Source of the DNA: Curtobacterium sp. 'Ferrero'
GTDB taxonomy: Bacteria; Actinomycetota; Actinomycetes; Actinomycetales; Microbacteriaceae
Reading direction: 5' to 3'
Assembly: GCF_002412165.1 (NCBI RefSeq)
Contig: NZ_NXIA01000028.1
Span: 1-32,189 of the forward strand
DNA: 32,189 nucleotides
Shown here: positions 15,590 through 25,699 of the stretch, piece by piece
Layout: the number at the start of each line of letters is the position of its first letter
Numbering within the stretch: the first letter of the stretch is position 1
Position numbers and translations under genes: made by a program
The notes under the pieces: generated by a model
Told to the model about the DNA's origin: nothing
Seen by the model: the letters and a program-made list of their open reading frames with translations, nothing else
Databases searched by the model: none

Positions 15590-17123
15590 CGCCCCGCTGC
15601 CCACGCCCGCCCGCCTCGCCGGACTCGACAGCTGGTACGCCGAGGGCTGGAAGGGCCTCCGCGTCGCCGTGCTCGGCCTCGGGTCGACGGGCTTCTCGGT
15701 CGCGGACACGCTCGTCGAGCTCGGCAGCGACGTGGCGGTCTACGCGCCCGACGGTCCGGCCGACACGGTCGAGCTGCTCGACGTCATCGGCGCGCGGTTC
15801 GAGCGCACGCCGCTCGACGCCGTCCCCGCCGCGCTCGTCGAGCAGGCCCCGGACGTGGTCGTCGTCTCGCCGGGCCTGCCGCCGCACAACGCCTCCGTCC
15901 GGTGGGCGGTCGAGCACAGCACCGTGTGGGGCGACATCGAGCTCGCCTGGCGTGTGCGCGACAAGGTCGTCCGCGGTCCGGTCGCCGCCCCGTGGGTGAC
16001 GATCACGGGCACCAACGGCAAGACGACCACGACCCAGCTCACGACCGCGATGTTCGAGGCAGCCGGGCTCCGTGCCGTGGCCTGCGGCAACATCGGCGTG
16101 CCGGTGCTCGACGTCGTCCGCGACCCGGAGGGCTTCGACGTCCTCGTGGTCGAGCTTTCGAGCCACCAGCTGCACTACGCCGCCACGGACGGCGACGGCG
16201 CGGTGGTGCCGCTCGCGAGCGCCTGCCTGAACATCGCCGACGACCACCTCGAGTGGCACGGCTCCGCCGAGGCCTACCGGGCCGCGAAGGCGAAGGTCTA
16301 CGAGCGCACCGTGATGGCGTGCGTGTACAACACCACCGACGAGGTCACCCGCCGCATGGTCGAGGAGGCCGACGTGGTCGAGGGCTGCCGGGCGGTCGGG
16401 TTCACACCCGGCGTGCCCGCACCGGGCGACGTCGGGATCGTCGAGGACGTCCTCTGCGACCGCGCCTTCACCGAGGACCGCCGCTCCAGCGCGCTCGAGC
16501 TCGCGACCCTGGCCGACCTCGAGCAGGCCGGGCTCGCCAGTCCGCACATGACGATGAACGTCCTCGCCGCCGCGGCCCTCGCCCGTGCCGCGACCGTGCA
16601 GCCGGCGGCGATCCAGCAGGCGGTGCGGGGCTTCCGGGCCGACCACCACCGCACCGAGCACGTCGCGACCGCCGACGGCGTCACCTGGGTCGACGATTCG
16701 AAGGCGACGAACCCGCACGCGGCGACGGCCTCGCTGGCGTCGTTCGGGACGGTGGTGTGGATCGTGGGCGGTCAGTTCAAGGGCGTGGACGTCGACGGGC
16801 TCGTCGAGCGGTTCGGTCCGGACGTGCGGGCCGTCGTGGTGATCGGGACCGACCGGGCACCCGTGCTCGAGGCATTCGCGCGACACGCGCCCGCGGTCCC
16901 CGTGCTCCAGGTCGAGGCATCGGACACTGATCAGGTCATGCCCGAGGCGGTCCGGCATGCCGCATCGGTCGCGAGGCCGGGCGACACGGTCCTCCTCGCC
17001 CCGGCAGCCGCGTCGTTCGACCAGTTCGACTCCTACGCGGACCGGGGGCGTCGGTTCGCGGCGGCGGTCCACGAGCACCTGGGAGGAAACGGCGATGGCG
17101 GACCTTCCGGCGAACGGCACTAG
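15579..17123 (+). CDS. UDP-N-acetylmuramoylalanine--D-glutamate ligase MurD
   Basis: Ligase of 514 aa that adds D-Glu to UDP-MurNAc-L-Ala, the second peptide step. A Rossmann-like N-terminus ([10 protein letters not shown]) precedes the P-loop GTNGKTT (144-150), the middle-domain [12 protein letters not shown] and the C-terminal [11 protein letters not shown]. Start: GTG at 15579, inside the end of mraY. It ends 29 bp inside ftsW, so the two are probably co-translated. Slightly longer than average MurD, with a Gly-rich, non-conserved end. Confidence 0.96.
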   Translation: MSADAPLPTPARLAGLDSWYAEGWKGLRVAVLGLGSTGFSVADTLVELGSDVAVYAPDGPADTVELLDVIGARFERTPLDAVPAALVEQAPDVVVVSPGLPPHNASVRWAVEHSTVWGDIELAWRVRDKVVRGPVAAPWVTITGTNGKTTTTQLTTAMFEAAGLRAVACGNIGVPVLDVVRDPEGFDVLVVELSSHQLHYAATDGDGAVVPLASACLNIADDHLEWHGSAEAYRAAKAKVYERTVMACVYNTTDEVTRRMVEEADVVEGCRAVGFTPGVPAPGDVGIVEDVLCDRAFTEDRRSSALELATLADLEQAGLASPHMTMNVLAAAALARAATVQPAAIQQAVRGFRADHHRTEHVATADGVTWVDDSKATNPHAATASLASFGTVVWIVGGQFKGVDVDGLVERFGPDVRAVVVIGTDRAPVLEAFARHAPAVPVLQVEASDTDQVMPEAVRHAASVARPGDTVLLAPAAASFDQFDSYADRGRRFAAAVHEHLGGNGDGGPSGERH

Positions 17124-18456
17124 CGGCGCATCGGCAGGCGGTGGCACCCGCGGCAGCGCGACCACAGCGAGCTCGGCTTCCCGGGGAGTGAGTGCGTCGG
17201 CGCGACGCCGTCCGGCCGCTGCCGTCGTCGCCGTCAAGAACGTCTTCGTGGCCGAGTCCGCCACGTTCTACGCGATCCTCGGCGTGACGCTCTTCCTCGT
17301 CGTCTTCGGCGTCGTGATGGTGCTCTCGTCGTCGAGCGTGGAGCAGTACGCCGCCACGCACGACTTCTTCGGCGCCGCGTCCCGTCAGGGGCTCTACGCG
17401 GTGCTCGGCGTGCCGATCATGCTCATCGCCAGCCGGGTGCCGTCGCGCCTGTGGCGGAAGTGGGCGATGGCGATCCTCGGAGCGGCACTCGTGCTGCAGC
17501 TGCTCGTGTACACGCCGCTCGGCATCGAGGTGCAGGGCAACCGGAACTGGATCGGCATCGGCTCGTTCAGCGCCCAGCCGTCCGAGGCGGTCAAGCTCGG
17601 GCTCGCGTTGGCCGTCGGCGCGATCATGTACGTCAAGCGGGACAAGCTCGACGACTGGAAGGAGCTGTTCGTCCCGATCGGGATCGCGATCGTGCTCCCG
17701 CTCGGGCTCGTGCTCCTCGGCGGTGACCAGGGCACCGCGATGATCATGCTCATCCTGGTGCTCGGCGCGCTCTACATCGGCGGGGCCCGTGCCAAGCACC
17801 TGCTCGTCATCGTGGCCGCGGTCGCCGTGGTGCTGCCGTTCGTGACGATGACGTCGGCCTCGCGGTCGTACCGCATCAACGCCTGGCTCTCCGGCTGCAC
17901 GGACTCGAACCAGTACCAGGACCTGTGCTGGCAGCCCGTGCACGGCATGTGGGCGCTGGCGTCCGGCGGCGTCTTCGGCGTCGGGCTCGGCAACTCCAAG
18001 GCGAAGTGGTCGTGGCTGCCCGAGGCGGACAACGACTACATCTTCGCCATCATCGGCGAAGAGCTCGGCCTGATCGGCGCCGTCGTCGTCCTCGCGCTGT
18101 TCATCGTCCTCGCGATCAGCATGATCAAGGTCATCCGGCAGTCGCGTGACCCGTTCGTGAAGACCGTCACGGGCGGCATCCTCGCGTGGATCATCGGCCA
18201 GGCGCTCGTCAACATCGCCGTCGTGCTCGGGCTGCTGCCGGTGCTCGGCGTGCCGCTCCCGCTCATCTCCGCGGGCGGCTCGGCGCTCATCATGACCCTG
18301 TTCGGCATCGGTGTGGTGCTGTCCTTCGCCCGGGAGCTGCCGGGCAAGCGGAGCGCCGACGCCGGGATCGACGCCCGGACGACCCTGCACACCAGCGCCG
18401 GTGCCGGCGCCGGCACCACCCCGCGCGGTCCGCGCACGAACGGAGCCCAGCGGTGA
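17095..18456 (+). CDS. Septal peptidoglycan glycosyltransferase FtsW (SEDS family)
   Basis: Polytopic SEDS polymerase of 453 aa that makes glycan strands from lipid II at the septum with FtsI. About ten membrane helices start near residue 58, after a Ser/Ala/Gly-rich cytoplasmic N-terminus. The family signature WLPEADNDYIFA contains the likely catalytic Asp314; further motifs are NWIGIGSFSAQPSE and GVPLPLISAGGSAL. An extracytoplasmic loop holds Cys268 and Cys278. The C-terminal tail is basic and Thr/Gly-rich. Start: ATG at 17095, 7 nt after GGGAGGA and overlapping murD. GTGA overlap with murG. Confidence 0.95.
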   Translation: MADLPANGTSGASAGGGTRGSATTASSASRGVSASARRRPAAAVVAVKNVFVAESATFYAILGVTLFLVVFGVVMVLSSSSVEQYAATHDFFGAASRQGLYAVLGVPIMLIASRVPSRLWRKWAMAILGAALVLQLLVYTPLGIEVQGNRNWIGIGSFSAQPSEAVKLGLALAVGAIMYVKRDKLDDWKELFVPIGIAIVLPLGLVLLGGDQGTAMIMLILVLGALYIGGARAKHLLVIVAAVAVVLPFVTMTSASRSYRINAWLSGCTDSNQYQDLCWQPVHGMWALASGGVFGVGLGNSKAKWSWLPEADNDYIFAIIGEELGLIGAVVVLALFIVLAISMIKVIRQSRDPFVKTVTGGILAWIIGQALVNIAVVLGLLPVLGVPLPLISAGGSALIMTLFGIGVVLSFARELPGKRSADAGIDARTTLHTSAGAGAGTTPRGPRTNGAQR

Positions 18457-19697
18457 GCCGCTTCCTCTTCGCCGGCGGCGGGACCGCCGGCCACGTCAAC
18501 CCCCTGCTCGCCGTCGCCGACCGGCTGACCGAGCGCGACCCCGACGCCGAGGTGCTCGTGCTCGGGACGGCCGAGGGACTCGAGGCCCGGCTCGTGCCGA
18601 TGCGCGGGTACGAGCTGCTGACGATCCCGCGCCTGCCGTTCCCACGGAAGCCGAACGCGGCGGCCCTGCGCTTCCCCGGGGCGTTCCTCGGTGCCGTGCG
18701 CCAGGTCGAGCAGATCATCCGGGAGCGCGGGATCGACGTCGTGCTCGGCGTCGGCGGGTACGCGGCGGCACCGGCCTACATCGCGGCGCGCCGCACCGGC
18801 ACCCCGATCGTCGTGCACGAGCAGAACGCCAAGCCCGGGCTGGCGAACCGACTCGCGGCGTTCCTCACCGACCACGTGGGCGTGACGTTCTCGAACACCC
18901 GGCTGCGGCACGGGCGGGTCGTCGGCATGCCGCTCCGCCGCGAGGTCGAGTCGCTCGACCGTCGCGCGCGTCGCGTCGAGGGGCTCGCCGAGTTCGGGCT
19001 CGACGCCGACCGCCCCGTGCTGCTCGTGACGGGCGGTTCCTCGGGGGCGCGGAGCATCAACCGGACGGTCAACCGGAGCGCGGCGGCGATCGTCGGCGCC
19101 GGGTGGCAGGTGCTGCACGTCGTCGGGGGCAAGTCGGACATCGGACCGAGCGACCTCGACGGGTACCGCGTGCTGCCGTACTGCGACCGGATGGACCTGG
19201 CGTACGCCGCCAGCGACTTCGTGGTGTCCCGCGCCGGAGCGGGCATGGTGTGCGAGCTGACCGCGGTCGGGCTGCCGAGCGTGCTCGTGCCGTACCCGGT
19301 CGGCAACGGCGAGCAGCGGCACAACGCGAAGGACGTCGTCGACGCCGGGGGAGCGGTCCTCGTCGCGGACGAGGAATTCGACCAGGACTGGGTGACGTTC
19401 CAGCTCCTGACGCTGTTGCAGGACCGGGCGCGCATCGCGAGCATGGCGGTCCGTGCCGGCAGCGTCGGACACCGCGACGGCGCCGACCGCATGACCGACC
19501 TCGTCCTCGACGCGGCACGGGGCGCGGGAACCGCGAACGGCGCCGCAGCACGTGACACGACCGGCGACGCAGCACGCGACTCGGACGGCGCAGCAGCCGG
19601 CACCGCGAACGGCGCAGCAGGACGCGACACGACCGGCGACGCAGCACCCGACGCCGACGGCCGGCCGACCACCGGCAGCACCACGGAGGAACCATGA
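18453..19697 (+). CDS. Lipid II synthase MurG, with repetitive C-terminal extension
   Basis: Peripheral membrane GT-B transferase of 414 aa that adds GlcNAc to lipid I. Motifs: [13 protein letters not shown] (8-20), [12 protein letters not shown] (122-133), a [10 protein letters not shown] loop (usually GGSLGA) and the donor-site [14 protein letters not shown]. The catalytic domain ends near residue 356. After it comes a 58-residue extension made of two copies of a 24-residue Ala/Gly/Asp/Thr-rich repeat (359-382 and 383-405), which looks disordered and is absent from typical MurG. Start: GTG at 18453, a 4-bp overlap with ftsW. It overlaps murC by 4 bp. Confidence 0.95.
   Translation: MSRFLFAGGGTAGHVNPLLAVADRLTERDPDAEVLVLGTAEGLEARLVPMRGYELLTIPRLPFPRKPNAAALRFPGAFLGAVRQVEQIIRERGIDVVLGVGGYAAAPAYIAARRTGTPIVVHEQNAKPGLANRLAAFLTDHVGVTFSNTRLRHGRVVGMPLRREVESLDRRARRVEGLAEFGLDADRPVLLVTGGSSGARSINRTVNRSAAAIVGAGWQVLHVVGGKSDIGPSDLDGYRVLPYCDRMDLAYAASDFVVSRAGAGMVCELTAVGLPSVLVPYPVGNGEQRHNAKDVVDAGGAVLVADEEFDQDWVTFQLLTLLQDRARIASMAVRAGSVGHRDGADRMTDLVLDAARGAGTANGAAARDTTGDAARDSDGAAAGTANGAAGRDTTGDAAPDADGRPTTGSTTEEP
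19527..19670 (+). repeat. 72-bp tandem duplication in the 3' end of murG
   Basis: The block ACCGCGAACGGC appears at 19530 and again at 19602, and the sequence between is repeated with scattered differences. It keeps the reading frame (24 codons per unit) and creates the C-terminal extension of MurG. Exact borders are approximate. Confidence 0.8.
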
Positions 19698-21115
19698 CCA
19701 TCAAGCCGGACCTGACCCAGCCGATCCCGGACGACCTCGGCGCCGTCCACTTCGTCGGCATCGGCGGCTCGGGCATGAGCGGCATCGCCCGGATGTTCCT
19801 CGCCGCAGGCCACCGCGTCAGTGGCAGCGACTCGCGCGAGACCGCGACGACCCAGACGATGCGCGAGCTCGGCGCGGACGTGCACATCGGGCACGACGCG
19901 GCGAACGTCGGCGATGCCGACACGATCGTCGTCACGAGCGCGCTGTGGCCGGACAACCCGGAGCTCCTCGAGGCCCAGCGCCGCGGCATCCCCGTGCTGC
20001 ACCGGTCGCAGGCCCTCGCCGCCCTGATCGCGGGGCAGCGTCTCGTCGCGGTGGCGGGCGCGCACGGCAAGACGACGTCGACGGGCATGATCGTCACCGC
20101 CCTCGTCGAACTCGGCCTCGACCCGAGCTTCGTCAACGGCGGGGTCATCCAGTCGCTGGGCACGAGCTCGGCCCCGGGCTCGAGCGACCTGTTCGTGGTC
20201 GAGGCCGACGAGTCCGACGGCTCGTTCCTGCTCTACGACGTCGCGGTCGCCCTCGTCACGAACGTCGACGCCGACCACCTCGACCACTACGGCAGCGTCG
20301 AGGCCTTCACCGAGGCGTTCGTCGACTTCGCCGCGAAGGCCTCCGAGCGCCTGGTCATCTCGAGCGACGACGCCGAGGCGAAGCGGGTCACCGCGGGAGT
20401 CCGTGCCCGACCCGACGCCCCGGAGATCGTCACGTTCGGCGAGGCGGCCGACGCCGACATCCGCATCGAGCGGATCACCGAGGCCGCGGGCGTCGAGGTC
20501 GACTTCCGCGCCGACGGGCAGCAGCACCACCTGACGCTCCGCGTGCCGGGCCGCCACAACGCCGTGAACGCGGTCGGGGCCTTCGCGGTGCTGACCGGTC
20601 TCGGCGTCGCTCCGGAGGACGCCGTGCGCGGCATCGAGGCCTTCGGCGGCACCCAGCGGCGCTTCGAGCTGCACGGCGTCGAGCGCGGGGTCTCGGTGTA
20701 CGACGACTACGCCCACCACCCGACCGAGGTCGCGGCGGCGCTCCGAGCAGCCCGGAACGTCGTCGGCGACGGTCGGATCATCGCGATCCACCAGCCGCAC
20801 CTGTACTCGCGCACACGCCTGATGGCCGGCGACTTCGCGAAGGTCTACGAGGAGCTCGCGGACCACACGGTCGTGCTCGACGTCTACGGCGCCCGCGAGG
20901 ACCCCGAGCCCGGCGTCACCGGCGCGCTCGTGCAGGAGCGCTTCGTCGACCAGTCCCGCGTCGACTTCCTGCCCGACTGGGACGCCGCGTCGGCCCGGGC
21001 AGCGGCGGTCGCACACGAGGGCGACATCATCATGACCCTGAGCTGCGGCGACGTGTACCGGATCATCCCGCAGGTGCTCCACGCGCTCGAGGACGACGGG
21101 ACGCCCTCCCGGTGA
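19694..21115 (+). CDS. UDP-N-acetylmuramate--L-alanine ligase MurC
   Basis: Ligase of 473 aa, the first amino-acid addition to UDP-MurNAc. The N-terminal UDP-binding motif is [13 protein letters not shown] (20-32), the P-loop GAHGKTT (122-128), the middle-domain motif EADESDGSF and the C-terminal region has [11 protein letters not shown]. Start: ATG at 19694, in an ATGA overlap with murG and after GGAGGAA. It overlaps ftsQ by 4 bp. Length and motifs are normal for the family. Confidence 0.96.
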   Translation: MTIKPDLTQPIPDDLGAVHFVGIGGSGMSGIARMFLAAGHRVSGSDSRETATTQTMRELGADVHIGHDAANVGDADTIVVTSALWPDNPELLEAQRRGIPVLHRSQALAALIAGQRLVAVAGAHGKTTSTGMIVTALVELGLDPSFVNGGVIQSLGTSSAPGSSDLFVVEADESDGSFLLYDVAVALVTNVDADHLDHYGSVEAFTEAFVDFAAKASERLVISSDDAEAKRVTAGVRARPDAPEIVTFGEAADADIRIERITEAAGVEVDFRADGQQHHLTLRVPGRHNAVNAVGAFAVLTGLGVAPEDAVRGIEAFGGTQRRFELHGVERGVSVYDDYAHHPTEVAAALRAARNVVGDGRIIAIHQPHLYSRTRLMAGDFAKVYEELADHTVVLDVYGAREDPEPGVTGALVQERFVDQSRVDFLPDWDAASARAAAVAHEGDIIMTLSCGDVYRIIPQVLHALEDDGTPSR

Positions 21116-22416
21116 AGCGTCCCGAGGGGTTCGACGACCGTCCGGAGCCGCAGGCCCCGGCGGACGAGGGCGCGTCCGTGCCCCGGCAGCGTCGTGCCCC
21201 GCGTCCGTCCCGTCGGCCGGTCCTGCGTCGGACGAGCGAGACCGGGCCGGTGGACGACGTCCGGGAGGCACGGCCCACCCCCGCCACGGAACCCGCGGAC
21301 GACGACACCACGGCCGGGCCGCGGGGCGGCGCTGCGCGGTCGTCGTTCGACCGCGCCGGTGCCGTCGCCGGCGCGGCCGGCCGCCGCTTCGGCGCCGGCC
21401 TGTCCACGGTCGCCGAACAGCTCCGCCGGTACAGCCCCGACGAAGACCACACCGCCGACGACCGCTCCGACGGGAACCGCGCCGACGCCGACGGATCGCG
21501 CCCCCGGACGGACACCGCGCCCCCGAACGACGGGGCGCGACGTTCGACAGGGGGCGCGGACGAGCACGGCGCACACGGCGACGCGCACGGCCACCCGCAC
21601 GCGGGCGCGCCGATCGGCGCCGGGGTCCGCGCCGCCGAGACCGCCCGCGAGGCCCGGATCGCCAAGCGTCGGCGCCGCCTGCTCGAACGGGCCGAGATCC
21701 GCCGCTTCACCCGCCGCAGCCGACACCGCCGTGCGGCCTGGACCACGGCGGCGGCGATCGTCCTCGTGCTCGGGGTGTCGATCCTCGTCGCGGTGTTCTC
21801 GCCCCTGATGGCACTCCGCACGATCGAGATCAAGGGCACCGACCGCGTCGACGCCTCGGAGCTCCGCCAGGCCCTGTCCGACCAGCTCGGTACGCCGCTC
21901 GCCCGCCTCGACTTCGACGAGGTCAAGCGTGACATCGCGAAGTTCCCGCTCATCGAGAGCTACGTCACCGAGGAAGCGCCGCCGCACACGCTCGTGGTCA
22001 CCGTCACCGAGCGCACCCCGGTGGTCGCCGTGCGGTCGGGGAAGTCCTTCGACCTGGTCGACCCCGCCGGCATCGTCGTGCAGTCCTCGCGCACGAAGCC
22101 CTCGACCATGCCGGTCGCGGACATCGGCCGCGCGAAGCTCGGCTCGTCGGTGTTCCGCACGATGACCGAGGTGGTGCTCGCCCTGCCGTCGACCGTGCGG
22201 GCGCAGACCACGGGCGTCGAGGCGTCGACGGCCGACGACGTCACGCTGACCCTGCAGGACGGCTCCACCGTCGTGTGGGGGAGCCCGGACGACTCGGACG
22301 CCAAGGCCGCGCTCCTCGCCGCACTCGTCAAGGACCACGCGGCCCGCGACCCGAAGACCGTCGTCGAGTACGACGTTTCGGCACCGGACAACGGGATCAT
22401 CCGCGCGAAGAAGTAG
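21112..22416 (+). CDS. Cell division protein FtsQ (POTRA domain)
   Basis: Bitopic division protein of 434 aa that links FtsL and its partners to the divisome. It has an unusually long cytoplasmic N-terminus (about 205 residues), charged and Pro/Arg/Asp-rich, with a His-rich patch near 151-163 and a strongly basic stretch before the membrane helix (about 209-232). The extracytoplasmic POTRA domain (about 234-303) starts with [17 protein letters not shown], and an FtsQ-type beta domain follows. Start: GTG at 21112, overlapping the murC stop by 4 bp. Many actinobacterial FtsQ proteins have a shorter N-terminus, but length varies. Confidence 0.88.
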   Translation: MKRPEGFDDRPEPQAPADEGASVPRQRRAPRPSRRPVLRRTSETGPVDDVREARPTPATEPADDDTTAGPRGGAARSSFDRAGAVAGAAGRRFGAGLSTVAEQLRRYSPDEDHTADDRSDGNRADADGSRPRTDTAPPNDGARRSTGGADEHGAHGDAHGHPHAGAPIGAGVRAAETAREARIAKRRRRLLERAEIRRFTRRSRHRRAAWTTAAAIVLVLGVSILVAVFSPLMALRTIEIKGTDRVDASELRQALSDQLGTPLARLDFDEVKRDIAKFPLIESYVTEEAPPHTLVVTVTERTPVVAVRSGKSFDLVDPAGIVVQSSRTKPSTMPVADIGRAKLGSSVFRTMTEVVLALPSTVRAQTTGVEASTADDVTLTLQDGSTVVWGSPDDSDAKAALLAALVKDHAARDPKTVVEYDVSAPDNGIIRAKK

Positions 22417-22521
22417 CCCACCGCCCGTGCGCGATGCGGGGGAGCCTCCTGCTGGACGCGATCTCGCGCGCAATCGCACGACACGCGGCGTGGCGGCTGT
22501 GCACCGTCCGGAGGGCACCCG

Positions 22522-22591
22522 TAGCGTCGTCGCAAGCACCACACCTAGCAGCAAAGACCCCAACTTTCAAGTAGAGGTTGAGGGTTCAACC
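22522..22591 (+). promoter_or_regulatory. ftsZ upstream region with candidate promoter and hairpin
   Basis: The 190-bp gap before ftsZ contrasts with the overlaps upstream, so a dedicated ftsZ promoter is likely. TAGCGT at 22522-22527 fits TANNNT. A 6-bp inverted repeat, GGTTGA (22576-22581) and TCAACC (22586-22591) with a GGGT loop, ends exactly at the GGAGG ribosome site (22593-22597) and could affect translation. The AT-rich tract at 22560-22590 stands out from the surrounding DNA. Confidence 0.35.
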
Positions 22592-22606
22592 GGAGGCCGG
22601 ACTGAC

Positions 22607-23767
22607 GTGACCACGAACCACAACTACCTCGCCGTCATCAAGGTCGTCGGTGTCGGCGGCGGCGGCGTCAACGCCGTCAACCGCATGATCGAGCTCGGGC
22701 TCCGCGGCGTGGAGTTCATCGCGATCAACACCGACGCGCAGGCACTGCTGCTCAGCGACGCCGACGTCAAGCTCGACGTCGGTCGGGAGATCACGCGCGG
22801 CCTCGGCGCCGGCGCGGACCCCGAGGTCGGCCGTCGTGCCGCCGAGGACCACGCGGAGGAGATCGAGGAGGCGCTCGCGGGCGCCGACATGGTCTTCGTA
22901 ACCGCGGGTGAGGGCGGCGGGACCGGCACGGGTGGTGCCCCCGTGGTGGCCCGCATCGCGAAGTCGATCGGTGCGCTCACCATCGGTGTCGTCACGAAGC
23001 CGTTCAGCTTCGAGGGCAAGCGCCGCCAGTCCCAGGCCGAGAACGGCGTCGCCTCGCTCAAGGACGAGGTCGACACGCTCATCGTCGTCCCGAACGACCG
23101 CCTCCTCGAGATCTCCGACCGCGGCATCTCGATGGTCGAGGCCTTCGCGACCGCCGACCAGGTGCTCCTCGCCGGTGTCCAGGGCATCACCGACCTCATC
23201 ACCACCCCGGGCCTGATCAACCTCGACTTCGCCGACGTCAAGTCGGTCATGCAGGGTGCCGGCTCGGCGCTCATGGGCATCGGCTCCTCGCGCGGTGCCG
23301 ACCGGGCGATCAAGGCGGCCGAGCTCGCCGTCGCCAGCCCGCTGCTCGAGGCCTCGATCGACGGCGCGCACGGCGTGCTGCTCTCGATCCAGGGCGGTTC
23401 GAACCTCGGCATCTTCGAGATCAACGACGCGGCCCGCCTGGTGCAGGAGGCCGTCCACCCCGAGGCGAACATCATCTTCGGTGCGGTCATCGACGACACC
23501 CTCGGGGACGAGGTCCGCGTGACCGTCATCGCCGCGGGCTTCGACGGCGGCGAGCCGACCGCGCAGCAGAAGGAGCGCCGCTCGAGCTGGGTCGACCCGG
23601 AGGCCGGCGCCACCGCTCCGGTCGCCTCGGCCGGCGCCGTCGACGAGGGCGTGCCGTCGACCTCCTCGTGGGCGTCCTCGGAGCACCAGGCCCCGGCGCA
23701 GCGCGCCGCCGACCCGGCGTTCGACGATGACGACGACGAGCTCGACGTCCCCGACTTCCTGAAGTAA
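22607..23767 (+). CDS. Cell division protein FtsZ
   Basis: Tubulin-like GTPase of 386 aa that forms the cytokinetic ring. N-terminal GTP site [15 protein letters not shown], signature loop GGGTGTG (103-109), T7 loop around [11 protein letters not shown] (about 205-215), and the C-terminal peptide ending [14 protein letters not shown] that binds partners such as SepF and FtsW. Start: GTG at 22607, about 10 nt after GGAGG, giving [15 protein letters not shown] as in other actinobacteria; upstream codons in frame lie in the leader region. No ftsA gene is seen, in keeping with SepF serving as the membrane tether. yggS begins 7 bp later. Confidence 0.97.
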   Translation: MTTNHNYLAVIKVVGVGGGGVNAVNRMIELGLRGVEFIAINTDAQALLLSDADVKLDVGREITRGLGAGADPEVGRRAAEDHAEEIEEALAGADMVFVTAGEGGGTGTGGAPVVARIAKSIGALTIGVVTKPFSFEGKRRQSQAENGVASLKDEVDTLIVVPNDRLLEISDRGISMVEAFATADQVLLAGVQGITDLITTPGLINLDFADVKSVMQGAGSALMGIGSSRGADRAIKAAELAVASPLLEASIDGAHGVLLSIQGGSNLGIFEINDAARLVQEAVHPEANIIFGAVIDDTLGDEVRVTVIAAGFDGGEPTAQQKERRSSWVDPEAGATAPVASAGAVDEGVPSTSSWASSEHQAPAQRAADPAFDDDDDELDVPDFLK

Positions 23768-23774
23768 GCCGACC

Positions 23775-24500
23775 ATGGCAGGTGAGTCGCGCCTCCCGTC
23801 CGCCCCGTCCCACGACGACGGACTGGAGGCGCGACTCGCGTCCGTCAGGGCGGGCATCGCGGACGCGGCGCAGGTCGCGGGGCGCAGCCCCGACGAGCTG
23901 ACGCTCGTCGTCGTGACGAAGTTCCACCCCGCGTCCCTCGTCCGTGATCTCAGCGCGCTGGGCGTCACCGACGTGGGGGAGAACCGCCACCAGGAGGCGC
24001 AGGCGAAAGCCGCCGAGCTGGCCGACCTCCCGCTCACCTGGCACTTCGTCGGGCAGCTGCAGTCGAAGAAGGCGCGCCAGGTCCGCCGCTACGCACACGT
24101 CGTGCAGTCGCTCGACCGGGACTCGGTGGTGGACGCGTTCGCCCCGACCGACGCCGAGCCGGAGCCGCCGGTGATCGACGGCTTCGTGCAGGTCAACCTC
24201 ACGGACGACCCGGACCGCGGCGGTGTCCGACCCGACGCCGTCGAGGCCATGGTCGAGCGGGTGCTCGGCACCGGGACCATCCGTCTCCGCGGGGTCATGG
24301 CGGTCGCGCCGCTCGACGAGGAACCCCGGTCGGCGTTCGCCCGGCTCCGCGGGATCTCCGAGCGCGTGGTGTCGCTCGAGCCCGGCGCCACGGACATCAG
24401 CGCGGGGATGAGCGGCGACTACGCGGAGGCGATCGCCGAGGGCGCGACACACCTGCGGATCGGGACCGCAATCACCGGGAAACGCCCGGACGCACCGTAG
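23775..24500 (+). CDS. YggS family pyridoxal phosphate homeostasis protein
   Basis: Cytoplasmic PLP-binding protein of 241 aa with an alanine-racemase-like TIM barrel but no known catalytic role; it balances B6 vitamers and amino-acid pools (family knowledge). The PLP lysine is Lys49 in VVTKFHP; further conserved motifs are [24 protein letters not shown] and [13 protein letters not shown] near the end, followed by LRIGTAITG. Start: ATG at 23775. The ribosome site is weak, so coupling to ftsZ is probable. It lies between ftsZ and sepF, a common position in Gram-positive bacteria. Confidence 0.94.
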   Translation: MAGESRLPSAPSHDDGLEARLASVRAGIADAAQVAGRSPDELTLVVVTKFHPASLVRDLSALGVTDVGENRHQEAQAKAAELADLPLTWHFVGQLQSKKARQVRRYAHVVQSLDRDSVVDAFAPTDAEPEPPVIDGFVQVNLTDDPDRGGVRPDAVEAMVERVLGTGTIRLRGVMAVAPLDEEPRSAFARLRGISERVVSLEPGATDISAGMSGDYAEAIAEGATHLRIGTAITGKRPDAP

Positions 24501-24543
24501 CCTCGACAGCAGGGCAACCACGAGCACGAACCCGGGAGGAACC

Positions 24544-25107
24544 ATGGCTGGTCCGCTGAAGAAGACGATGGTCTACCTCGGCCTCGCCGACGAGGAACTC
24601 GAGTACGAGGACGAGCAGCAGCCGGCCCCGGCGCGCTCCCAGGCGGCTCCGGCCGCACCCGCTCCGGCCACCGCCCAGGCTCCGGCCGCTGCAGCCCCCG
24701 CGGCAGCGCCCGCACCGACCCCCGCTCCCGAGCCCAAGGCGCACACCCCGAAGGGCGGCGCCCAGGTGACCCCGCTCCGCCGCTCGCACACGACCGCACA
24801 GAAGGCGACCCCGGTCCAGGAAATGAACGAGATCCTCACCGTCCACCCCCGCGAGTACAAGGACGCCCAGTCCATCGCCGAGAGCTTCCGTGACGGGATC
24901 CCCGTGATCATCAACCTCACGCAGATGACCGAGGGCGACGCACGGCGCATGATCGACTTCGCCTCGGGCCTGTCCCTCGGGCTGTACGGCAAGATCGAGC
25001 GCGTCACGAACAAGGTCTTCCTGCTCTCTCCCGCCCACGTCGCAGTGAGCGGTGAGGCGCCTGAGGTAGAGTCCGACATCGAGGCGAACTTCTTCGCCCA
25101 GTCCTGA
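24544..25107 (+). CDS. Cell division protein SepF
   Basis: FtsZ-membrane anchor of 187 aa. The N-terminal [14 protein letters not shown] should form the amphipathic membrane-binding helix. An acidic patch follows, then a long Pro/Ala-rich linker (about 25-66). The globular dimerising core is about residues 93-170 ([37 protein letters not shown]). The Pro/Ala linker is longer than in firmicute proteins. Start: ATG at 24544, preceded by GGGAGGAACC. In actinobacteria it binds the FtsZ C-terminal peptide and stands in for FtsA. Confidence 0.95.
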   Translation: MAGPLKKTMVYLGLADEELEYEDEQQPAPARSQAAPAAPAPATAQAPAAAAPAAAPAPTPAPEPKAHTPKGGAQVTPLRRSHTTAQKATPVQEMNEILTVHPREYKDAQSIAESFRDGIPVIINLTQMTEGDARRMIDFASGLSLGLYGKIERVTNKVFLLSPAHVAVSGEAPEVESDIEANFFAQS

Positions 25108-25207
25108 GCCGCTCGGCACGCTGAGCCGGCCGGCCCACCCGCCCACGGGTGCCCGCACCTGACCACCCCGGTCCGGACGGCGCCCTCCCGAGACGAGCGA
25201 GCCCACC

Positions 25208-25507
25208 GTGACCGCCATCCTCCTGGTCCTGTACTACGCACTCCTGCTGTACATCATCGTGCTCTGGGGGCGGTTCGTGCTCGACCTGGTGCAGACCTTC
25301 AACCGCCAGTGGCGGCCGAGGGGCGCCCTGCTCGTCGTCGCCGACGTGGCCTACACGGTCACGGACCCGCCGATCCGGTTCGTCCGACGCCTCCTCCCGC
25401 CCATGCGGATGGGGCCCGTGGCGCTCGACTTCGGCTGGACGATCGTCCTGCTCGTGGCGATCATCCTCCGGTTCATCGTCGGCCTGCTCATCACGGCCTC
25501 GTACTGA
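25208..25507 (+). CDS. YggT family membrane protein
   Basis: Small integral membrane protein of 99 aa. Two hydrophobic segments (about 2-24 and 73-96) flank a loop with the family pattern DPPIRFVRRLLPP. Function is uncertain; the gene is conserved beside sepF and divIVA, which suggests a role in division or envelope growth. Start: GTG at 25208, with no strong ribosome site; about 100 bp separate it from sepF. Confidence 0.85.
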   Translation: MTAILLVLYYALLLYIIVLWGRFVLDLVQTFNRQWRPRGALLVVADVAYTVTDPPIRFVRRLLPPMRMGPVALDFGWTIVLLVAIILRFIVGLLITASY

Positions 25508-25636
25508 TCGACGGGCCGACCGGTAGGCCGCGACACGCGCCACGCCCGCCGGAACGAGGGAACACCATCCTCGTCGGTGTACGGTGGTCGGGATCGATGC
25601 CCGCTCCGGCGAGGCATCCGCACCGCTCCGCGTGAC

Positions 25637-25645
25637 TGGTAGATT
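25637..25645 (+). promoter_or_regulatory. Candidate extended -10 promoter of divIVA
   Basis: TGGTAGATT combines an extended -10 TG with TAGATT (25640-25645, TANNNT). Transcription would start near 25652, about 48 nt before the divIVA ATG. It lies in a 192-bp gap, the longest between genes in the yggS-rluD segment. Confidence 0.5.
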
Positions 25646-25699
25646 CGGTCGCACTGGTAGTGGTTCCACACGTTCAGCAGTTCTATTGAGGTGACGGCA

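Noticed and set aside
24601..24750. Pro/Ala-rich repeat in sepF as a frameshift or assembly artefact
   Set aside because: The frame is intact into a normal SepF core, and actinobacterial SepF proteins commonly have such linkers.
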